This document shows, one piece after another, positions 1 to 8,361 of a stretch of DNA of 64,000 nt. Within the stretch, counting starts at the first letter, position 1. Each line of letters starts with the position of its first letter. Origin of the DNA: Pseudoprimorskyibacter insulae. GTDB taxonomy: Bacteria; Pseudomonadota; Alphaproteobacteria; Rhodobacterales; Rhodobacteraceae. The DNA is taken from the NCBI RefSeq assembly GCF_900302505.1, contig NZ_OMOJ01000008.1, positions 1 through 64,000 of the forward strand, written 5' to 3'. The position numbers and the translations under genes were made by a program. The notes under the pieces are model-generated. The model was not told the DNA's origin, searched no databases, and was given only the letters and a program-made list of their open reading frames with translations.

Positions 1-2
1 TG

Positions 3-182
<180 letters not shown>

Positions 183-188
183 GACACG

Positions 189-217
189 AAAGGCCTCGCA
201 TAGATTGCGGGGCCTTT
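189..217 (+). terminator. Hairpin terminator of the aldehyde dehydrogenase gene
   Basis: AAAGGCCTCGC pairs with GCGGGGCCTTT (one wobble) around a 7-nt loop, 6 nt after the stop codon. The T run is weak (TTTGAAAT). Confidence 0.6.
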
Positions 218-244
218 GAAATAAACACCGGTTCAAAGACGCAA

Positions 245-277
245 AAAGCCTGAGTGGGACATTCCCACTCAGGCTTT
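245..277 (-). terminator. Strong hairpin terminator, best read on the minus strand
   Basis: A perfect 15-bp stem (AAAGCCTGAGTGGGA and its complement) closes a 3-nt loop. On the minus strand it is followed directly by a T run (AAAAA at 243-247 on the plus strand), so it most likely ends the small gene at 395-493. It could also stop plus-strand read-through. Confidence 0.75.
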
Positions 278-394
278 ACTGCATATGCGTTTGGCCATTC
301 ATTGGCCGGTCATCGTAACTTGAAGAACACCAAAACGTGCATGGTTGATGCTGGTTGAATTCGCCGCGACTTGCGCGGAAACCATCCTCGAAAA

Positions 395-493
395 TCAGTA
401 CTGAACCACCGGTTCTTCCGAATTTTCTTTGTCTTTTCCGAACGCTACCAGGTCCAGAGCTGCAACTGTTGCCATGCCGATGAGGAAGATCAT
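395..493 (-). CDS. Small hydrophobic peptide, 32 aa, unknown function
   Basis: The predicted peptide has a hydrophobic N-terminal half (MIFLIGMATVAALDLVAF) and a charged tail (GKDKENSEE). It could be a single membrane segment or a short signal-anchor. It is favoured over a longer overlapping frame because AAGGA lies 8 nt before its ATG and a strong minus-strand terminator lies about 120 bases downstream. I do not recognise the family. No neighbour gives a clue to its job; it stands alone between the aldehyde dehydrogenase and the hypothetical gene ending at 748. Confidence 0.45.
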   Translation of the reverse strand: MIFLIGMATVAALDLVAFGKDKENSEEPVVQY

Positions 494-704
494 TTTTCGT
501 ATCCTTCAAATTCGGCCCCCACAGACTGAATACGAAATGGGCGAAATTGTGGCAAGCAAAAGGCTGAGAAAAGCCACAATTTGCCCCAATTGCCTTAATT
601 TTGTTTCCTCATGCAAAATGATCTTCTGGAATGCGAAAAACTCACTCTTAACGAGAAACAAGCATAGCGGGAATCGGGCGCGCCTCGCCCGAATCTAGGC
701 AAAT

Positions 705-729
705 AAGGACGGTCGCTCCGACCGCCCTT
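705..729 (-). terminator. Hairpin terminator after the gene ending at 748
   Basis: On the minus strand AAGGGCGGTC pairs with GACCGTCCTT (one mismatch) around a 5-nt loop and is followed by ATTT. A second small hairpin (CGGGCG / CGCCCG, 675-691) follows it. Confidence 0.6.
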
Positions 730-747
730 GCCACAATTCAGTCCAAA

Positions 748-1731
748 TCAGGCCGCCTTGACATCCAGACGCACCAAAGTCTGGTTGAGCAGGATGTAGG
801 CAATCTCACCGAAGGTGATGGGGCCGGTGAAGGCACCGGTGGTTTTGCCCTCCAACTCGCCATGCAGATAATTGAGGATGCAGTTGCACGAATACTGGTT
901 CTCGGCGGCATTGGCCGTCTTGTCCGCGAAAGCGGCGGCGTAGTTGTCCAGCGCGCTGGCCTGACGGTATTCGACGCCCGCCATGACCGGCGCATAGAAG
1001 GCCACCTTGCCGGTGTCCGTGTCGACCGCCTGAACCGAGACATTGACCAAGGCCCCGGCGTAATTGGCCACCAGCGGCAGGCGCGTATCAAGCGTGTTGT
1101 CGGTGATGTACTGCGCCAGATTAACGGTCTCACCGTTGACCTTGGCGGTGGTGGCCTCAAACCCAGTGTCTTCGAACACAAAGGTGGTGCCGGTGTCAGC
1201 TCGGCTGAAGATATTGACGATATCGACATTGACCGACTTGCCCGAATCCAGCGTCACATGCAGCACAACCGCGCCGTCGTCATGTGCCAGCCCTGTTGCG
1301 CCATCAAAGACCTTGGGGGCTTTGCTGCCGATCTCATCGACATGAACACCCGCGATCCAGCCCACCAGCGGCTGATTGAACAGGCCCGGATAGGATTGGC
1401 CATCTATCGCAAAGGCGCTGTGGGCCGATGAAAAGGCGGGGATCAGGACAACGCTATAGCCGCCCGGCTGATAGCCATCGGCAATGGTGGCAAGATCGGC
1501 GGCGGGCACATGGCGCGGGGTGGCCGCTGCGGCATCGGTGAGCGTGGTGCAGAACACACGATCGCGGATGGTAGCGCCCCCGGTGTCGGTCACGAAATAG
1601 ACCGAGGTTCCGCCGATCCAGTTGCCTTTGGGAAGCTGGGCCAAAAGCGCTTCGTCGCCTGCAATCGCCAGAACATCGCCAGCGGTGATACGCTCCGCCG
1701 CTTCCGCGACGCTCAGAAGTTCGTTTTTCAT
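748..1731 (-). CDS. Conserved hypothetical protein, 327 aa (possibly the DUF6976 family)
   Basis: The start at MKNELLSVAEAAERI is chosen because AAGGA lies 7 nt upstream; an in-frame upstream start has no ribosome site. There is no signal peptide or membrane segment, so the protein is probably cytoplasmic. The N-terminal third has a GDVLAIAGDEALLAQLPKGNWIGG stretch, and the C-terminus has a Cys pair (YSCNCILNYLHGELEGK) just before a TFGEIAYILLNQTL segment. The overall look recalls FIST-like sensory proteins, but I cannot place it securely and the DUF number is from memory. It is the second gene of a two-gene unit with the 68-aa gene 10 bases upstream and ends at a hairpin. Confidence 0.75.
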   Translation of the reverse strand: MKNELLSVAEAAERITAGDVLAIAGDEALLAQLPKGNWIGGTSVYFVTDTGGATIRDRVFCTTLTDAAAATPRHVPAADLATIADGYQPGGYSVVLIPAFSSAHSAFAIDGQSYPGLFNQPLVGWIAGVHVDEIGSKAPKVFDGATGLAHDDGAVVLHVTLDSGKSVNVDIVNIFSRADTGTTFVFEDTGFEATTAKVNGETVNLAQYITDNTLDTRLPLVANYAGALVNVSVQAVDTDTGKVAFYAPVMAGVEYRQASALDNYAAAFADKTANAAENQYSCNCILNYLHGELEGKTTGAFTGPITFGEIAYILLNQTLVRLDVKAA

Positions 1732-1741
1732 GATTGGTTCC

Positions 1742-1948
1742 TTACAGGCTGGCCAGATCGCTGGCGGCGTAGTCATTGGCGCTGACGAAATCTTTCAGCT
1801 CTTGCAGCTTTGCACCAAGCAGCGCGTTGTTGTTGCTGATCTCAATACGCAGACGGCTGACAACGATCCGCGTCGCCAAAGACGCCGACGACAACTCGGC
1901 GGAAGACAGCAGTAATTGCTGTAATTTTGAATCAGGGGGCAGGGCCAT
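1742..1948 (-). CDS. Small hypothetical protein, 68 aa
   Basis: The frame MALPPDSKLQQLLL... is rich in Ala, Leu, Ser and Asn and predicted to be helical and soluble (SAELSSASLATRIVVSRLRIEISNNNALL). The ATG at 1948 has AAGGA 11 nt upstream. It ends 10 bases before the 327-aa hypothetical gene, so the two probably form one transcript and may act together. I do not recognise the family. Confidence 0.55.
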   Translation of the reverse strand: MALPPDSKLQQLLLSSAELSSASLATRIVVSRLRIEISNNNALLGAKLQELKDFVSANDYAASDLASL

Positions 1949-2019
1949 AAAATGTTCGATCCTTGTTTGGTGGGGGCCAAGGACAAGAACGGAAGCGGCA
2001 TACACGTTTTTTGGAATTG

Positions 2020-2052
2020 TTCGGCCCGCAGAAACACGTCATGCGGGCCGAA
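2020..2052 (-). terminator. Hairpin downstream of icd
   Basis: Eleven-base perfect inverted repeat (TTCGGCCCGCA / TGCGGGCCGAA) with an 11-nt loop, starting 10 nt after the icd stop codon. There is no clear T run, so termination may be partial. Confidence 0.5.
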
Positions 2053-2062
2053 TTGGATTGTT

Positions 2063-3277
2063 TTACCCGGCCAATGCGCGGTTCAGGTTTTCATCAATCT
2101 TCTCAAGGAAGCCCATGGTGGTCAGCCAGCCTTGGTTCGGGCCGACCAGCAGCGCCAGATCCTTGGTCATCGATCCGGATTCCACCGTTTCCACAACCAC
2201 CCGTTCCAGCGTCGTGGCAAATTTCATCAACGCGTCGTTCTGGTCTAGCTTGGCACGGTGCTTCAGCCCGCCGGTCCAGGCATAGATCGACGCGATCGAG
2301 TTGGTCGATGTCGCCTCGCCGCGCTGGTGTTGACGGTAGTGGCGGGTGACGGTGCCATGGGCGGCCTCGGCCTCGACGATCTTGCCATCAGGCGTCATCA
2401 GCTGCGAGGTCATCAATCCGAGCGAGCCATAGCCCTGCGCCACCGTATCGGACTGCACATCGCCATCGTAGTTCTTACAGGCCCAGACATAGCCGCCCGA
2501 CCATTTCAACGAACTGGCGACCATATCGTCAATCAGGCGGTGTTCGTACCACAGGCCTTTTTCTTTGAACTGATCTTCGAATTCGGCCTCAAACACCTCT
2601 TGGAACAAGTCTTTGAACCGGCCGTCATAGGCTTTGATGATGGTGTTCTTGGTCGACAGATAGACCGGCCATCCCAGCGACAGGCCATAGTTTAACGATG
2701 CGCGGGCGAAGTCGCGGATCGAGTCGTCAAGGTTGTACATTGCCATGGTCACCCCGGCGGAGGGTGCGTCATAGACTTCGCGTTCGATGATGGTGCCATC
2801 TTCGCCTTCGAACTTCAGGGTGATCTTACCCTTGCCCGGAAAGCGGAAATCGGTGGCTTTGTACTGATCGCCAAAGGCGTGGCGGCCAACGACAACGGGT
2901 TTGGTCCAGCCCGGCACAAGGCGCGGGACGTTCTTGCAGATGATCGGCTGGCGGAAGACCACACCGCCAAGGATGTTGCGGATGGTCCCGTTCGGACTGC
3001 GCCACATCTTTTTCAGGCCGAATTCTTCGACACGCGCCTCATCCGGGGTGATGGTCGCGCATTTGACTGCCACACCGACCTCTTTGGTCTTTTCGGCGGC
3101 GTCGATGGTGATTTGATCATCGGTCCGGTCGCGTTCTTCGATCCCGAGATCGTAATACAGCAGATCGATATCAAGATAGGGCAGGATCAGCTTTTGCTTG
3201 ATGAAGTCCCACATGATGCGGGTCATTTCATCGCCGTCCATCTCAACCATTGGGTTGGTGACTTTGATTTTGGACAT
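2063..3277 (-). CDS. icd: NADP-dependent isocitrate dehydrogenase
   Basis: The 404-aa protein oxidatively decarboxylates isocitrate to 2-oxoglutarate in the TCA cycle. It belongs to the homodimeric subfamily close to the eukaryotic enzymes, which is usual in alphaproteobacteria; the length is normal for that group. The substrate site SPNGTIRN is at residues 94-101 (S94, N96, R100), followed by R109 in FRQPI. The start MSKIKV is chosen because AAGGGT precedes it at good spacing. It stands as a single gene between two hypothetical genes and an exporter gene, and a hairpin follows the stop. Confidence 0.96.
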   Translation of the reverse strand: MSKIKVTNPMVEMDGDEMTRIMWDFIKQKLILPYLDIDLLYYDLGIEERDRTDDQITIDAAEKTKEVGVAVKCATITPDEARVEEFGLKKMWRSPNGTIRNILGGVVFRQPIICKNVPRLVPGWTKPVVVGRHAFGDQYKATDFRFPGKGKITLKFEGEDGTIIEREVYDAPSAGVTMAMYNLDDSIRDFARASLNYGLSLGWPVYLSTKNTIIKAYDGRFKDLFQEVFEAEFEDQFKEKGLWYEHRLIDDMVASSLKWSGGYVWACKNYDGDVQSDTVAQGYGSLGLMTSQLMTPDGKIVEAEAAHGTVTRHYRQHQRGEATSTNSIASIYAWTGGLKHRAKLDQNDALMKFATTLERVVVETVESGSMTKDLALLVGPNQGWLTTMGFLEKIDENLNRALAG

Positions 3278-3366
3278 GGGGCACCCTTTACGGTCCAAGG
3301 AGGAATGCGCCCCATGTACTCTCTTTTCGTCGCGATGCCAAGGATTGTATGCGACTGTATACCAAC

Positions 3367-4578
3367 TTATTCCGCTGGGATCGGATCCGATACACGGGTG
3401 ACATGGCGCATCACCAATACACCGGCCAACGCCAGAACGGCATAGCTGGCAGTGATCGGGATCAGCGTGCCGTCAAACATCAACCCAATCGGCGCGGCCA
3501 GCAAAACGGCGATGACCGTGGACACAGCGCCAATGACTGACGCGGCCGACCCGGCGATGTGGCCCAAAGGCTCCATCGTGATGGCGTTCAGGTTGCCCAT
3601 GGTTAGACCCGCAGTGAAGAACACCGAGGTTTGCCAGATCAGGAAGACGACGAAGAGCGTACCGATCCCAACGCCAGACAGTGCCACGATCAAGGTAACG
3701 GTCGAAATCACCAGTTGTGCTGCAAAGACAAAGGTCACAATTGCCCGCATCCCCAGACGCATCACCAGCGCGGCGTTGATCATGCTGGACGTCGCCGAAA
3801 TGATCGCGATGGCCCCAAAATAGAGCGGGAAGCTGTCGGCCTTGTCAAAGATCACATCATAGATCTGCTGAACCGAGGAAATCATCGCGAAGATCAGGGA
3901 AAAGCCGATGGATTGCGCGATGATCGACCAGACCACAACCGGGCGGCTGGCCATGTCCTGACAGGCGTGTTTGAGCGTCGAAAACCGGAACTTCACGCGG
4001 TTTTCCCGCGCCAACGTTTCCGGCATCCGCAGACCCAGCCACAGGCAGGACAGTGCCGAGAACAGGATAAAGGCGATAAAGATCGCACGCCATCCGGCAA
4101 AGGCAATCACCACCGCGCCAATCGACGGGGCAAGGGCGGGCACCATGGTAAAGACCATCATCACAAAGGACATGATCCGCGCCATGGCACGGCCAGAATA
4201 CAGATCGCGGGTGATCGCCAGCGAAACAACGCGCGGACCGGCGGCACCGAGGCCCTGAATGACACGGGACACCAGCATCAGTTCCAGCGTGTTGGCGTAG
4301 TAGGCCAAGGCAGAACCCACGATATACAGCGCAGCACCGCCCAGCACCAAGGGCTTGCGCCCCCATGCGTCGGACATCGGGCCGGTGAACAGCGTGCCAA
4401 CCCCCATGCCCAGCACAAAGCTGGTCAGGACAAGTTGCGCATTGTTGATATTGTCGGGCGTCAGCTCTTGCGCGATTTCGGGCAGGGCTGGCAACATCGA
4501 GTCGATGGAAAAGGCGATTGTCGCGAATAGCATCGCCATAATGGCGATGAATTCCAATCGAGAAACTTGAGCAGGCAT
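3367..4578 (-). CDS. Bcr/CflA-type multidrug efflux transporter (MFS)
   Basis: The 403-aa inner-membrane protein has about twelve hydrophobic segments. The MFS signature between helices 2 and 3 is [10 protein letters not shown] at residues 66-75. Helix 1 carries the Bcr/CflA pattern ([16 protein letters not shown], with D26), and helix 4-5 has [21 protein letters not shown]. The family exports drugs or small metabolites such as bicyclomycin, sulfonamides or cysteine by proton antiport; the substrate here cannot be read from sequence. AGGAG lies 6 nt before the ATG. It is transcribed alone, upstream of icd on the same strand. Confidence 0.9.
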   Translation of the reverse strand: MPAQVSRLEFIAIMAMLFATIAFSIDSMLPALPEIAQELTPDNINNAQLVLTSFVLGMGVGTLFTGPMSDAWGRKPLVLGGAALYIVGSALAYYANTLELMLVSRVIQGLGAAGPRVVSLAITRDLYSGRAMARIMSFVMMVFTMVPALAPSIGAVVIAFAGWRAIFIAFILFSALSCLWLGLRMPETLARENRVKFRFSTLKHACQDMASRPVVVWSIIAQSIGFSLIFAMISSVQQIYDVIFDKADSFPLYFGAIAIISATSSMINAALVMRLGMRAIVTFVFAAQLVISTVTLIVALSGVGIGTLFVVFLIWQTSVFFTAGLTMGNLNAITMEPLGHIAGSAASVIGAVSTVIAVLLAAPIGLMFDGTLIPITASYAVLALAGVLVMRHVTRVSDPIPAE

Positions 4579-4693
4579 TGGCGTCTCCTAATCCAAGACA
4601 CCTAGCACCCAAGGCGGTTTCTGAACAGTTCGGTTTAGAAGATACCACCCTTGCATATGGCGCATAGCTCGCATGCATCTTTGACGGGTGTGA

Positions 4694-5059
4694 CTATTCT
4701 TCCTCTTTCGGCCTGATATGCGGGGCGTCGTCGAAATTGGCCGGGTCCGCATGGGCGCTGAGGTGTTGATACAGCATGTCTATGTGTTCTTCACGCTTGC
4801 GCATGGCAAAAGCGCCGAACTGCTGAATGACCACGGCAAAGACGCCCAGACCGATAAAGATATAGACGGTCGTGCCGATCTTGCCCAAATCCGTTTCCGG
4901 CACCAAAGACCCATAGCCGACCGTCGACAACGTGACGACCGAAAAGAAATAGCTGTCGATCCAGCTCCAACCCTCAACCCGGTGAAAGAACACCGTGCCG
5001 GATGCGACGATCGCAAATAGGGTCAGTGCCAGAGTGGTCAGCCGCAACCAAGTTTTCAT
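4694..5059 (-). CDS. Two-helix ion channel protein (K+ channel-like)
   Basis: The 121-aa protein has an N-terminal membrane helix (residues 5-24), a pore loop with the potassium selectivity filter TVGYG (46-50), a second helix (about 65-85), then a charged tail. This is the minimal Ion_trans_2 architecture with no RCK or cyclic-nucleotide domain. It would form a tetrameric, probably K+-selective channel in the inner membrane. Its ATG follows the stop of the upstream thiol oxidoreductase gene by 4 nt and has a poor ribosome site, so translation is likely coupled. Confidence 0.88.
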   Translation of the reverse strand: MKTWLRLTTLALTLFAIVASGTVFFHRVEGWSWIDSYFFSVVTLSTVGYGSLVPETDLGKIGTTVYIFIGLGVFAVVIQQFGAFAMRKREEHIDMLYQHLSAHADPANFDDAPHIRPKEEE

Positions 5060-5063
5060 CGGC

Positions 5064-5696
5064 TCAGGCCTGTTGCACCAGCTCGTCCATGACCTTCAGC
5101 CAAAGTTCGGTCGACTGAGCGCCCGGCACCGCGTGTTGTCCCGCCACGATAAAGGTCGGAACCGAGGTCACGCCCATGCCCCGTGCGGCGGCATCGCGTT
5201 CCACCGTTTCGCGCACATCCGCATCACTGCCCAGCAGGCGCAAGATCATCGAGGCATCCAGCCCGTTGCCATCGGCAATATCGGCCAGAACCTCGTGATC
5301 GCCAATATCGCGGCCATCTTTGAAATAGGCTTTGAACAGGGCCGACACGACCGGCGTCTGCACGCCCTCAACGCCCGCCCAGTGGATCAAACGATGCGCA
5401 TCGAGCGTATTTGGCGTGCGTTGGATCGCCTCTAGGTTCAGATCCAGCCCCGCCGATTTGGAGTGTTCCACCACGGGTGTATAGGCCTGAACCGCGCCAT
5501 CCTGACCGCCGAATTTCGTTTCAAGATATTCGCGCCGATCAATGCCGCCCTTGGGCATATCGGGGTTCAATTGGAACGGATGCCAGCGCACGGTGAAGGG
5601 ATGATCGGGGCGCTGTTCCAACGCGCGATCAAGATAGGTTTTCCCGATAAAGCACCAAGGGCAGATCGGATCGGACATGATATCAAGCGTGACCAT
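5064..5696 (-). CDS. DsbA-family oxidoreductase, FrnE / HCCA-isomerase type
   Basis: The 210-aa protein has a thioredoxin-fold active site CPWC at residues 12-15 in MSDPICPWCFIGK. No signal peptide is seen, which fits the cytoplasmic FrnE branch rather than periplasmic DsbA. The C-terminus has the typical TSVPTFIV motif with a cis-Pro (about residue 180). Members act as disulfide oxidoreductases or in aromatic degradation; context does not decide between these. GGAGG is placed 5 nt before the ATG. It is followed at 4 nt by the ion channel gene. Confidence 0.88.
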   Translation of the reverse strand: MVTLDIMSDPICPWCFIGKTYLDRALEQRPDHPFTVRWHPFQLNPDMPKGGIDRREYLETKFGGQDGAVQAYTPVVEHSKSAGLDLNLEAIQRTPNTLDAHRLIHWAGVEGVQTPVVSALFKAYFKDGRDIGDHEVLADIADGNGLDASMILRLLGSDADVRETVERDAAARGMGVTSVPTFIVAGQHAVPGAQSTELWLKVMDELVQQA

Positions 5697-5761
5697 TCCG
5701 GCCTCCGTTTCAAAAATTCAACGCATAACCCTTTGGATAGGGCTTTTGCGCGTTTGATATT

Positions 5762-7267
5762 TCACATTTCGAACAAAGGCTTTAAAGCCTTTCGTAGCAG
5801 TTTCCCGTTCGGGTTTTTCGGCAGGGTTTCCAGATATCTGTAAAACCGCGGCTGTTTATACCGGGCAAGGCGCGGCTCGGCATAGGCAATCAGCGCCTCT
5901 TCGGAGAGCGGCTCTGGCCCGGTGTAGAAAGCCCCGATCAGGCGCACATCCTCTTTGACCTCGATGTCGGTGACGCCGATTTCGGTGATGCCGGGATGCC
6001 CGATCAGCGCGGCCTCCACCTCAAGCGGTGAGACGCGGAAACCGCCCGCGTTCATCATGTCATCGTCGCGGCCCATATAATGGATCTGGCCGGTCTCGTC
6101 CATCTGGCCCTGATCGCCGGTCAGGAACCAGTCGCCTTGGAACTTGCCCGCGGTTGCCTCAGGCGCGCCGACATATCCCAGCATCAAACCGGGGTCGTCG
6201 CGGTGCACGGCAATGACGCCGGGCGAACCAATCGGGCAGGGACCATCATCGCCCAGAATGGCGATGCGGCGGCCCTTTTGCGGGGTGCCCAAGGCACCAT
6301 CCCGCGACGGGTGCGATGGTGAGGATGAGATAAAGGTCGAACATTCGGACATGCCGTATGCCTCGTAAATCTCGGTCCCGGTGGCGGCACGCCAGTCGTC
6401 GCGAATATGGTCAGACAGCTTTTCACCAGCCGCGAGCCCGTGGCGCAGTTTCGGCAAGGCAATCGGCTGTTTCAGCAAGGTGCGATAGACCCCCGGCACG
6501 GCAGCAAAGAGGCTGGCCTCATGCCGCTTCAGCAGCAGCGGAAGTTCTTTCGGCGCGATCCCATCGCCGGGGATCAGCGCGGTCGCACCGCAGGTCCACG
6601 GGTCCATCAGCCCGGTGCCAAGCGTAAAGGTCCAGTTGAAGGCACCCGCGTGTAGCAAACGGTCTTCGGCCGTCATCTCATACCAGCCGTCGATCATCAT
6701 CTGACGCGCCCACACCGCGCGATGCGCATGACCCACGGCGCGGGGGATGCCCGAGGTGCCCGAGGTATAGATAATGTAACATAAGCGATTTGGATCACCC
6801 ATGTCGTAGGGCGCAGGCGGCAGGGTCCGCCAGTCTTTCATCTGTTCAGTCGTCAGGACCGGCACGTCGGTCTTTGGGCAAGGCACGCCCGCCGCATGGA
6901 CAATCGCCGCCGGTTGCATGGCGTCGATGATCTTGGTGACTTCGGCTTCTGTCAGCTGCGATGAGGTCGGGATCGGGATGATGCCAACCGCTATTGCACC
7001 CAGATAGGCCAGCGGAAAATCAACCGTGTTTCCAAGCCGCATCAATAGCTTGTCGCCCGGTTCTAACCCAGATGCCAACAGCCCCGCACCGGTGCCAAGA
7101 ACCGCCTCGGTCAAACGGGCATAGCTCCAACGCTCTGCGCCCGACAGGCTCAGGATCGACAGGGCGATTTTGTCTGGCGTGGTTTGACCCGCCGCCAGGA
7201 CATGCGCCGCGAAATTGAAGGGCGCGGGGCAAGGCGCAAAGGCCCCGTGATCGAAAACAGATGTCAT
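5762..7267 (-). CDS. Acyl-CoA synthetase (AMP-forming, ANL superfamily)
   Basis: The 501-aa enzyme activates a carboxylic acid with ATP and CoA. The ATP-binding loop is YTSGTSGIPR at residues 167-176; the usual Lys at its end is Arg. Later motifs are YEAYGMSEC (about 297), the hinge motif LTGDQGQMDETGQIHYMGRDDD, and the C-terminal catalytic Lys in PNGKLLRK. The layout resembles benzoate/medium-chain acid ligases more than acetyl-CoA synthetase. The substrate is unknown. It is divergently arranged with the XRE-cupin regulator starting at 7336, a likely regulator of this gene. Confidence 0.88.
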   Translation of the reverse strand: MTSVFDHGAFAPCPAPFNFAAHVLAAGQTTPDKIALSILSLSGAERWSYARLTEAVLGTGAGLLASGLEPGDKLLMRLGNTVDFPLAYLGAIAVGIIPIPTSSQLTEAEVTKIIDAMQPAAIVHAAGVPCPKTDVPVLTTEQMKDWRTLPPAPYDMGDPNRLCYIIYTSGTSGIPRAVGHAHRAVWARQMMIDGWYEMTAEDRLLHAGAFNWTFTLGTGLMDPWTCGATALIPGDGIAPKELPLLLKRHEASLFAAVPGVYRTLLKQPIALPKLRHGLAAGEKLSDHIRDDWRAATGTEIYEAYGMSECSTFISSSPSHPSRDGALGTPQKGRRIAILGDDGPCPIGSPGVIAVHRDDPGLMLGYVGAPEATAGKFQGDWFLTGDQGQMDETGQIHYMGRDDDMMNAGGFRVSPLEVEAALIGHPGITEIGVTDIEVKEDVRLIGAFYTGPEPLSEEALIAYAEPRLARYKQPRFYRYLETLPKNPNGKLLRKALKPLFEM

Positions 7268-7335
7268 AGCGATGGATTACGCCGCCCCAAGACGTGTTGC
7301 AAGCATTCCGGCGGATGCCTATAGATTCCGGCACT

Positions 7336-7962
7336 ATGACCGAACGTGACCCCAAAAGCCTGATCCGAATCGCGCGCGAGAGCGGCGTGGACGAACATGT
7401 CGAACCGCTCAACCTTGGTGAGCGGGTGCGCGAGCTGCGCAAAGAACGCGACTGGACGCTGGAACAGGCGGCCAAAGAGGCAGGTCTTGCCCGGTCCACC
7501 CTGTCCAAGATCGAAAACGGCCAGATGTCGCCCACCTATGACGCGCTGCGCAAATTGGCGGACGGGCTTCAGATTTCGGTGCCGCAGTTGTTCACGCCCC
7601 CGTCCAAGGGGCAGATCAACGGGCGTTTGTCTGTGACCAAGGCGGGTCAAGGCAATGAACACGCCACGGCCACTTATGAACACACGCTGCTTGCGGAAAA
7701 CCTGACCAAGAAAAAGATGCTGCCCTATCGCGCTTTGGTCCGGGCGCGGTCGATGGATGAATTTGACGGCTGGGTGCGCCACGACGGCGAAGAATTCCTG
7801 TATGTTCTGACCGGGGTTATTCGGCTCTATACGGAATTCTATGAACCGATTGAGATGCGGCGCGGGGACTCGGCCTATTATGATTCCACCATGGGCCATA
7901 ATGTCATCTCGGTCAGTGATGACGATGCGACGATCCTTTGGGTGACATCCCTCGTGACCTGA
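7336..7962 (+). CDS. XRE-family regulator with C-terminal cupin domain
   Basis: The 208-aa protein has an XRE helix-turn-helix at about residues 28-78 (GERVRELRKERDWTLEQAAKEAGLARSTLSK...) and a small cupin beta-barrel at about 138-200 (HDGEEFLYVLTGVIRLY, ending in GHNVISVSDDDATILWV). Such regulators sense a small metabolite through the cupin and often control a divergent catabolic gene, here the acyl-CoA synthetase. The start MTERD is preferred although its ribosome site is weak; an upstream in-frame ATG at 7294 would run into the opposite promoter region. Confidence 0.88.
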   Translation: MTERDPKSLIRIARESGVDEHVEPLNLGERVRELRKERDWTLEQAAKEAGLARSTLSKIENGQMSPTYDALRKLADGLQISVPQLFTPPSKGQINGRLSVTKAGQGNEHATATYEHTLLAENLTKKKMLPYRALVRARSMDEFDGWVRHDGEEFLYVLTGVIRLYTEFYEPIEMRRGDSAYYDSTMGHNVISVSDDDATILWVTSLVT

Positions 7963-7964
7963 CC

Positions 7965-8165
7965 CTAGCGGCGCGGACCATCAAAACATTCATCACAGGC
8001 TTGCTGCGCCTCTGACGGGGTCAGGTCGTGCAATTGTGCCAGATGATGGGCCAGATCTTCGATCCTGTCAGGCGGCGTTTGCAGCGCCACCTGATCCAAA
8101 CGGGGGAACCGGCGCTTGAGCAGCGCCAGCGTTGCAGGCCAGTTGCGCTTGGACTCGGACCACAT
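7965..8165 (-). CDS. Small conserved-looking protein, 66 aa
   Basis: The frame MWSESKRNWPATLALLKRRFPRLDQ continues into an acidic helical tail ending in ACDECFDGPRR. The ATG at 8165 has GAGG 7 nt upstream. The stop lies 2 nt from the stop of the convergent XRE-cupin gene, a spacing common between real genes here. The composition is coding-like. I do not know its function. Confidence 0.6.
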   Translation of the reverse strand: MWSESKRNWPATLALLKRRFPRLDQVALQTPPDRIEDLAHHLAQLHDLTPSEAQQACDECFDGPRR

Positions 8166-8212
8166 GAGGGAACCTCGCATCACAAGGGATCATGCGGTCA
8201 GTATTGCGCGGA

Positions 8213-8236
8213 TCTTTCGGTCTGTTAAGCGAAAGA
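8213..8236 (-). terminator. Possible terminator hairpin of the binding protein/lipoprotein operon
   Basis: TCTTTCG and CGAAAGA form a perfect 7-bp stem with a 10-nt loop starting 6 nt after the stop codon. There is no T run. Confidence 0.4.
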
Positions 8237-8241
8237 CGGTA

Positions 8242-8361
8242 TCAGAACCAGTTTCGAACGGTTCTTGCCCCACCTGAGATATCCTGACCGATGCCTTCGA
8301 CGGTCGAGCATCCGACCAAAAGAACCGAAGCCGCAATCAGCGCAACGACACGTAGCGTCAT
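8242..8361 (-). CDS. Entericidin-like small lipoprotein, 39 aa
   Basis: The peptide has a lipoprotein signal (MTLRVVALIAASVLLVGCST) with the lipobox VGC at residues 16-18. The mature part reads CSTVEGIGQDISGG and matches the entericidin A/B family, small membrane lipoproteins linked to envelope stress and programmed cell death in enterobacteria. The ATG overlaps the TGA of the upstream binding-protein gene (ATGA) and is preceded by GGAGGAAGA, so translation is coupled. It is easy to miss because of its size. Confidence 0.85.
   Translation of the reverse strand: MTLRVVALIAASVLLVGCSTVEGIGQDISGGARTVRNWF

Noticed and set aside
276-509. 77-codon frame starting with TTG around the small peptide gene
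   Set aside because: The overlapping 32-aa frame has a proper ATG, an ideal ribosome site and a hydrophobic profile, while this frame has none of these.
3631-4530. 299-codon plus-strand frame opposite the Bcr/CflA exporter
   Set aside because: Translation is His/Arg/Gln-rich with no motif and mirrors an obvious membrane protein gene.
5757-5775. A fifth copy of the hairpin-array repeat near GATATTTCAC
   Set aside because: Only six or seven bases match the box and there is no GC hairpin beside it.
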